In this document: positions 58,993 to 64,000 of the stretch, in pieces
How the letters are laid out: the number at the start of each line of letters is the position of its first letter
Numbering within the stretch: the stretch's first letter is position 1
Source: Zygosaccharomyces rouxii
Taxonomy: Eukaryota; Ascomycota; Saccharomycetes; Saccharomycetales; Saccharomycetaceae
Assembly (NCBI RefSeq): GCF_000026365.1
Contig: NC_012994.1
Location: 496,001 to 560,000, forward strand
Length of the DNA stretch: 64,000 nt
Direction: 5' to 3'
Made by a program: the position numbers and the translations under genes
Notes under the pieces: model-generated
Told to the model about the DNA's origin: nothing
The model's database searches: none
The model's input: only the letters and a program-made list of their open reading frames with translations

Positions 58993-59043
58993 ATATCTGT
59001 ATATATGAATGTATATACAGATATTTAAAAAAAAAAAAAAAAA
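58993..59043. repeat. 13-bp inverted repeat followed by A17
   Basis: ATATCTGTATATA at 58993-59005 pairs exactly with TATATACAGATAT at 59012-59024 across a 6-nt loop. An A17 tract follows at 59027-59043, and a (TA)n tract lies just to the left. The sequence can form a cruciform in DNA or a hairpin in RNA from either strand. Confidence 0.8.
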
Positions 59044-59367
59044 TTCCAGTAAAAGAGGGCACCAATAATAAAAATTAAGAACTGGCGAAATACCACTGAC
59101 AATTATTGTACTATTTTTTACAATTTTGTGTTAAATTCCCGAAATTTTTCACTACTTGGACTCTTGATCTCGAAAGAAATGGCTCTACCACTATCTTAGC
59201 TTGAAAATTACACTTAAACTGGCTTCAAAATACCGAATTCTCCCCTCTTAGCAACAAAACTCGTCGATTGATCCTTATTATGCACTGTCTGTACCTTTGA
59301 TTCTCTACACAGTAACAATTATTAGGGCTTCATCGCTACTTTTTTAGGGCTTTGTAATATTTCAATA

Positions 59368-59410
59368 TGAAAAATTTTCCTCATCTCATCTCATCTCATC
59401 TCATCTCATC
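59368..59410 (+). promoter_or_regulatory. RRPE and six-unit CTCAT repeat in the BMS1 promoter
   Basis: TGAAAAATTTTCC at 59368-59380 is a perfect RRPE. Six tandem CTCAT units follow at 59380-59409. On the other strand these read as GATGAGATGAG…, an expansion of the PAC core. The ATG is 79 bp downstream of the repeat. Confidence 0.75.
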
Positions 59411-59488
59411 GAAAAAGTGACAATATTATAATCAGATATTGCAACTGTAGAACTGCTTGAAGCCTTCTCCCAGTGACATTAGACCAAG

Positions 59489-62400
59489 ATGTCGACGATG
59501 GAACAGTCTAATAAGGAGCATCGTCAAAGAAAGGAGAAGAATACGGCAAAGAAGAAGCTGCATACGCAGGGTCATAATGCTAAGGCCTTCGCAGTTGCCG
59601 CTCCTGGTAAGATGGCTAGGACCATGCAGAGGTCCAGCGATGTGAATGAGAGGAAATTGCACGTCCCCATGGTAGATCGTACACCTGAAGATGACCCCCC
59701 ACCAGTTATCGTAGCCGTTGTAGGGCCTCCTGGTACTGGTAAAACTGTTCTAATCAGATCGTTAGTTAGGAGACTTACTAAGACCGCATTGAGTGAGCTG
59801 AACGGTCCTATCACAGTTGTTTCCGGTAAACGTAGAAGGCTAACGTTTATAGAGTGTCCAGCGGATGATTTAAATGCGATGATGGATTTGGCTAAGATTG
59901 CAGATTTAGTATTAATGATGATAGACGGTAATTTTGGGTTTGAGATGGAAACGATGGAATTTCTGAATATCGCTCAGCAACATGGTATGCCTCGTGTGCT
60001 TGGTGTTGTAACCCATTTGGATCTTTTCAAATCGCAGTCTACTATGAGAGCTGCTAAGAAAAGATTAAAGCATAGATTTTGGACTGAAGTTTATCAAGGT
60101 GCTAAACTTTTCTACTTATCAGGTGTGGTTAACGGTAGGTACCCAGACCGTGAAATATTGAATTTGTCCAGATTTATTTCAGTTATGAAATTTAGACCTT
60201 TGAAATGGAGGAATGAGCATCCATATATGTTAGCAGACCGTATAACGGATTTAACCCACCCTGAAATAATCCACTCTCAAGGTACAAAAGTGGATCGTAA
60301 AGTTGCATTATATGGATATTTGCATGGTACAGCCCTGCCGGCAGACCCAGGTACTAAGGTTCACATTGCAGGTGTAGGTGATTTATCAATAGGGCAAGTG
60401 GAGAAATTGCCAGATCCATGTCCTACACCTTACTATCAACAGAAGATTGATGAATACGAAAGGGAGAAATTGAAAAGTGAAGGTGGTACAACTGGAACTA
60501 CAACTAGAAGGCGTAAGAGATTGGACGACAAGGATAAGTTGATTTATGCCCCCATGTCTGATGTAGGCGGTGTGTTAATGGATAAAGACGCAGTCTATAT
60601 TGATGTCGGTAAGAAGAATGAAGGCCCTAGTTTTGTACCAGGTCAAGAGAAAGGTGAAGGTGAAAGGCTCGTTACAAGTCTACAATCAGCGGATAAAAAT
60701 TACGCGGAGAGATTCGACGGTGTTGGATTACAGCTTTTCTCAAATGGTACTGAATACCATGCGCCGGAAGAGGGTTCTAGCGATGAAGATGCTGATGCTG
60801 ATGAGTCTGACAAAGAAGTTGCGGACAGCGGTAGATCATCTTTGAGACATGCTAAGACACATGGTAAATCCGTCCAAGATGTAGATAGAGAAGTGGACGA
60901 ATTACCAAGTGATGAGGATGAGGAAGATATGGAAGAAGGTTCAGAGGATGAAATGCCAAAATCTAGATTGGAAGAAATCGATTTCGATCGTGATTTAGAA
61001 GGTGATGGACATAGTGAAAAATTGGCCATGGAATCAGATTCGGAATTCGAGTTAAGTGAACCTGAAGGCGAAAGCTGGGAAGTTTCTACCGCTAGTAAAC
61101 TCAAGGGAAGTCAGAATCGTCGGAGGAAGTGGGATATTGGTAAATTGATCTACATGGATAATATTCCACCAAGAGAGTGTTTAAAAAGATGGAGAAATGA
61201 AGATGTAGGTGACGAAGAAGAAGAAGGAAGCGATATCGAACAAGACGAAGGTGAAGGTTTCTTCAAGAAGAACGATGGTTCTTTTTCCAAGGCGCATGAT
61301 TATGAAGGTGATCTAGAAAGGTTTTCTCCATATTTTGACAAGATTGAAAAATTGATGGAAAAATGGTCCTCTCTCGACTCTTTGAAAGATAGATTCATTG
61401 GTGTACCTAAGCCAGAGGACTCAAAAGAGGATGGAGTTTCTGATGAAGAGGGTAAAGATGAAGAAGTCTATGGAGATTTTGAAGACTTGGAAGGTCAAGA
61501 AGAACAACCATCTGAAAGTGATGGAGATGAAGGAGAACATGACAGTGAAGAAGACAGCGAGGACAATGAGTCTCAGGGTGGAGATCCTTCAGAAAACGAA
61601 AGCGAAGATTCATTTGCTGATTTTGAAAAGGAAGAGCAGAAAGATAATGGAGGTCAAAACAACAATCTTTCCGTTGAAGAAGAGCGTCAGCAAAATATGG
61701 CTAAGAAGGAGAAGCTGCGTTTTCAATTTGAAATGGAAGAAGGTGACAACTTCAAAGAGGATGATCCAGAGAATGAATATGACACCTGGTATGAGCTTCA
61801 AAAGGCTAAAATTGCTAAGCAATTAGAGATTAACAATGCGGAATTGGAGAACATGCCAGTTGAACAACGTCACAGGTTTGAAGGTTATAAGGCTGGTTCT
61901 TACGTTAGGATTGTATTCGAAAATGTACCAATGGAATTCATCGAGAATTTCGATTCGAGAGTCCCTATCATCATGGGTGGCTTGCTACCTACGGAATTGA
62001 AATTTGGCATTATTAACGCCAGAATTAGAAGACACCGTTGGCACAGAAAGATCTTAAAAACTAATGATCCATTAGTCTTGTCCCTGGGCTGGAGAAGATT
62101 CCAAACTTTACCCGTTTACACGACGACGGACTCGAGAACAAGAAATAGAATGTTAAAGTATACTCCAGAACATACTTACTGTTTCGCCAGTTTCTATGGA
62201 CCCCTCTGCTCTCCTAATACACCTTTCTGTGGTGTTCAAGTGGTCGCCAACAGTGAAACTGGAGGTGGTTTTAGAATCGCTGCCACTGGTATGGTTGAGG
62301 AAATTGATGCCAATGTAGAAATTGTGAAGAAATTAAAACTTGTTGGTTTCCCAAGTAAAGTATTCAAGAATACTGCTTTCATCAAGGACATGTTTTCCAG

Positions 62401-63088
62401 TGCCATGGAAATTGCCCGGTTCGAAGGTGCCCAGATCAAGACCGTCTCTGGTATTCGTGGTGAGATCAAAAGGGCACTGTCTAAGCCAGAAGGTCATTTT
62501 AGAGCTACTTTCGAAGATAAAATTCTCATGAGTGATATTGTGATTTTAAGATCATGGTATCCCGTTCATGTTAAGAGGTTTTACAATCCAGTGACTTCGT
62601 TATTATTGAAATCAAAGAATGAATGGAAGGGTATGAGACTCACTGGTAAGATTAGAGCCGATCAAGGAATTGAAACACCAGCTAACCCAGATAGTAATTA
62701 CCAGAAAGTGGAACGTGTAGAGAGGAAATTTAATGGTCTCAAGGTGCCTAAGGCAATTCAAAAGGACTTACCTTTCAAGTCTCAAGTTCATCAAATGAAG
62801 CCGCAAAAGAAGAAAACTTACATGGCTAAAAGAGCTGTGGTTCTCGGTGGAGAAGAAAAGAAGGCACGTACATTGATGCAACAGGTTTACACGCTCTCGA
62901 GAAGTAAAGATGAAAAGAAGAAGGCCAAGAAACAGGATGAACGTAAGGAAAGGTTGAAAAGATTGGCTAAAGCTGAAGAAGAAAAAGTCCAAAGAGACAA
63001 GAGGAAGAAGAAAGAGTATTTCACAACTCAAGGTAAGAAAAGATCTGGTGGAGAAACTGAAGGCGGTAGTTCAAAGAAGAGGAAATAA
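59489..63088 (+). CDS. BMS1: Bms1, GTPase of 40S ribosome assembly
   Basis: This 1199-residue nucleolar GTPase acts with Rcl1 in the small-subunit processome and early 40S maturation. The GTPase domain lies near 70-240: P-loop GPPGTGKTVLIRSL at about 78-91, then FIECPADDLNAMMDLAKIADL (key part IECPADDLNAM) and VVTHLDLFKS as the G4-like segment. A long acidic central region (about 420-770) separates it from the conserved C-terminal half (YVRIVFENVPMEFIENFD; LKLVGFPSKVFKNTAFIKDM). The C-terminus is Lys-rich. It is the ortholog of YPL217C. Confidence 0.97.
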   Translation: MSTMEQSNKEHRQRKEKNTAKKKLHTQGHNAKAFAVAAPGKMARTMQRSSDVNERKLHVPMVDRTPEDDPPPVIVAVVGPPGTGKTVLIRSLVRRLTKTALSELNGPITVVSGKRRRLTFIECPADDLNAMMDLAKIADLVLMMIDGNFGFEMETMEFLNIAQQHGMPRVLGVVTHLDLFKSQSTMRAAKKRLKHRFWTEVYQGAKLFYLSGVVNGRYPDREILNLSRFISVMKFRPLKWRNEHPYMLADRITDLTHPEIIHSQGTKVDRKVALYGYLHGTALPADPGTKVHIAGVGDLSIGQVEKLPDPCPTPYYQQKIDEYEREKLKSEGGTTGTTTRRRKRLDDKDKLIYAPMSDVGGVLMDKDAVYIDVGKKNEGPSFVPGQEKGEGERLVTSLQSADKNYAERFDGVGLQLFSNGTEYHAPEEGSSDEDADADESDKEVADSGRSSLRHAKTHGKSVQDVDREVDELPSDEDEEDMEEGSEDEMPKSRLEEIDFDRDLEGDGHSEKLAMESDSEFELSEPEGESWEVSTASKLKGSQNRRRKWDIGKLIYMDNIPPRECLKRWRNEDVGDEEEEGSDIEQDEGEGFFKKNDGSFSKAHDYEGDLERFSPYFDKIEKLMEKWSSLDSLKDRFIGVPKPEDSKEDGVSDEEGKDEEVYGDFEDLEGQEEQPSESDGDEGEHDSEEDSEDNESQGGDPSENESEDSFADFEKEEQKDNGGQNNNLSVEEERQQNMAKKEKLRFQFEMEEGDNFKEDDPENEYDTWYELQKAKIAKQLEINNAELENMPVEQRHRFEGYKAGSYVRIVFENVPMEFIENFDSRVPIIMGGLLPTELKFGIINARIRRHRWHRKILKTNDPLVLSLGWRRFQTLPVYTTTDSRTRNRMLKYTPEHTYCFASFYGPLCSPNTPFCGVQVVANSETGGGFRIAATGMVEEIDANVEIVKKLKLVGFPSKVFKNTAFIKDMFSSAMEIARFEGAQIKTVSGIRGEIKRALSKPEGHFRATFEDKILMSDIVILRSWYPVHVKRFYNPVTSLLLKSKNEWKGMRLTGKIRADQGIETPANPDSNYQKVERVERKFNGLKVPKAIQKDLPFKSQVHQMKPQKKKTYMAKRAVVLGGEEKKARTLMQQVYTLSRSKDEKKKAKKQDERKERLKRLAKAEEEKVQRDKRKKKEYFTTQGKKRSGGETEGGSSKKRK

Positions 63089-63168
63089 TAACAGTGAATG
63101 TATATATATGTGCATATATCAAAGATAGAAAAAATAAAAATATGATTTACTTCTTTCGTTAAATTATA

Positions 63169-63815
63169 TTAGATGTACTGGGATAACCATTGGAATGCAT
63201 CAGCGTAACCGTCTCTCATAACGACGGAACACATAAACACTTCCACAGGTCTTTGGCCTTCGACTCTGACATCACCAGTAGTGCTCATCAATCCTAGGGC
63301 AGAACGCAATTCTGCTTCAGAAACAGCATTTGCTGAATCGATCTTGTTACCCAAAATGACGAATGGAACGTTTCTTAATTCTGCAATGTTGAAAAGAGCA
63401 TCTAATTCAACACGAGCTTCGCCAAATCTTTCAGGATCAGCTGCATCCACTAGGAAAACAATACCATTCACTTCTGGGAAATAGTCTTTCCATAGACGAC
63501 GTGCTTGAACGTGACCACCAAGATCGAAAGTCGTGAATTTGACGTTACCAATGGCTAATTCTTCAGAGGTTGGGTGCCATGTAGGTTGTAAAGTTGCCAA
63601 TCTGTCATTTTTCAACATATGCAATAAAGTGGTCTTACCAGCATTATCCAAACCTAAAAACAAAAGTTTACCATGTTTGTTCCAAAGACCAAGAGAGGCC
63701 AAAACGTCTCTAACTGTATAATCACGATCCCATGTTAGTACTCAGTCAAAGCGATCAAAATAACTTCTTTTTTTTAGACTAGCTACATACACCACCCTAG
63801 CAAATCCCAAGCCAT
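63169..63815 (-). CDS. SAR1: Sar1, COPII small GTPase, spliced
   Basis: This is a two-exon gene: exon 1 at 63791-63815 (25 nt), intron at 63714-63790, exon 2 at 63169-63713, giving 189 residues. The spliced start reads [20 protein letters not shown], matching the membrane-inserting amphipathic helix of Sar1. The G motifs are present: [14 protein letters not shown] (P-loop), [21 protein letters not shown] (key DLGGH) and NKIDSANAV. Sar1 starts COPII coat assembly at the ER. Without the tiny first exon, the protein would lack the helix that inserts into the membrane. Sc SAR1 (YPL218W) has an intron at this place. Stop is 80 bp from that of BMS1. Confidence 0.96.
63714..63790 (-). other. Spliceosomal intron in SAR1 (77 nt)
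   Basis: The 5' splice site is GTATGT, the branch point TACTAAC, and the 3' splice site TACAG, all consensus. It interrupts a Phe codon (T|TT). Confidence 0.93.
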
Positions 63816-64000
63816 ATCTTCTATTGATGGAAAACTGACTTAACGGCCAATTCTTGATAGAGAATATGTATTACCGGTTCATAATATGAACACGAAAGTC
63901 TATATAATTTTGTTGATCAGGATGCCGCAAGACTTTGGAAAAAAAAAATTATGGAAGAATATAATCACGTGGGAGATTGGTATGGGGAGGGTAACACGTC
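63816..64000. other. Right-edge sequence upstream of SAR1
   Basis: 185 bp of SAR1 promoter with a Cbf1-like TCACGTGG near 63965. The next gene lies beyond the window. Confidence 0.4.

Larger units (their letters stand above)
58740..59488. other. Divergent region between ITC1 and BMS1
   Basis: 749 bp without a gene. It includes an ATT/ATG-type low-complexity stretch next to the ITC1 ATG, a (TA)n tract, a 13-bp perfect inverted repeat with an A17 tract beside it (separate entry) and the BMS1 promoter module at the right. Confidence 0.55.

Overview
This is nuclear DNA of a budding yeast of the family Saccharomycetaceae that did not pass through the whole-genome duplication, most likely a Zygosaccharomyces/Torulaspora-type or related genus. 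The window is compact and nearly intron-free. Three genes have short spliceosomal introns with yeast splice signals. Almost every protein has a recognisable Saccharomyces cerevisiae (Sc) counterpart. Gene order interleaves Sc regions that sit on different chromosomes, as expected for an unduplicated ancestor-like genome. No tRNA, rRNA, transposon, centromere, telomere or CRISPR array was seen.

Layout. Block 1 (about 0.3-15.9 kb) merges Sc YMR027-029 with YKL059-053: HRT2/YMR027W, MPE1, TOA2, TAP42, NUP120, FAR8, TMA19, OAR1, DEF1, MDM35. Block 2 (about 18.7-35.2 kb) merges YBR058C-A to YBR062C with YDR037-041: two tandem TSC3 genes, AKL1, ORC2, KRS1, a single ENA-type Na+-ATPase, TRM7, RSM10 and the YBR062C RING protein. 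Block 3 (35.2 kb to the right end) merges YPL209-218 with YGL064 and YGL129-133: IPL1, MRH4, SRP72, NIP7, PUS1, RSM23, CEG1, SNT2, LEA1, THI6, CBP3, ITC1, BMS1, SAR1.

The region that stands out is 15.9-20 kb, at the junction of blocks 1 and 2. It holds a sphingolipid delta-4 desaturase gene, an enzyme Sc lacks. Beside it are two intact, diverged tandem copies of TSC3, the small activating subunit of serine palmitoyltransferase, which is single in Sc. The first step of long-chain-base synthesis and a later ceramide-modifying step therefore lie side by side. The long intergenic region upstream of the desaturase carries four perfect Ste12-type pheromone response elements arranged as two inverted pairs.

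Other points: several translation and ribosome-biogenesis genes carry RRPE plus PAC-type promoter modules, three of them with tandem GATGA expansions. PUS1 has an intron that, as far as I recall, is absent in Sc. The ENA promoter contains a 16-bp palindrome. A short stretch upstream of KRS1 resembles part of U2 snRNA but lacks the branch-site recognition sequence. Several candidate reading frames open with TTG or GTG; for those genes I placed the start at the first ATG that fits the family.
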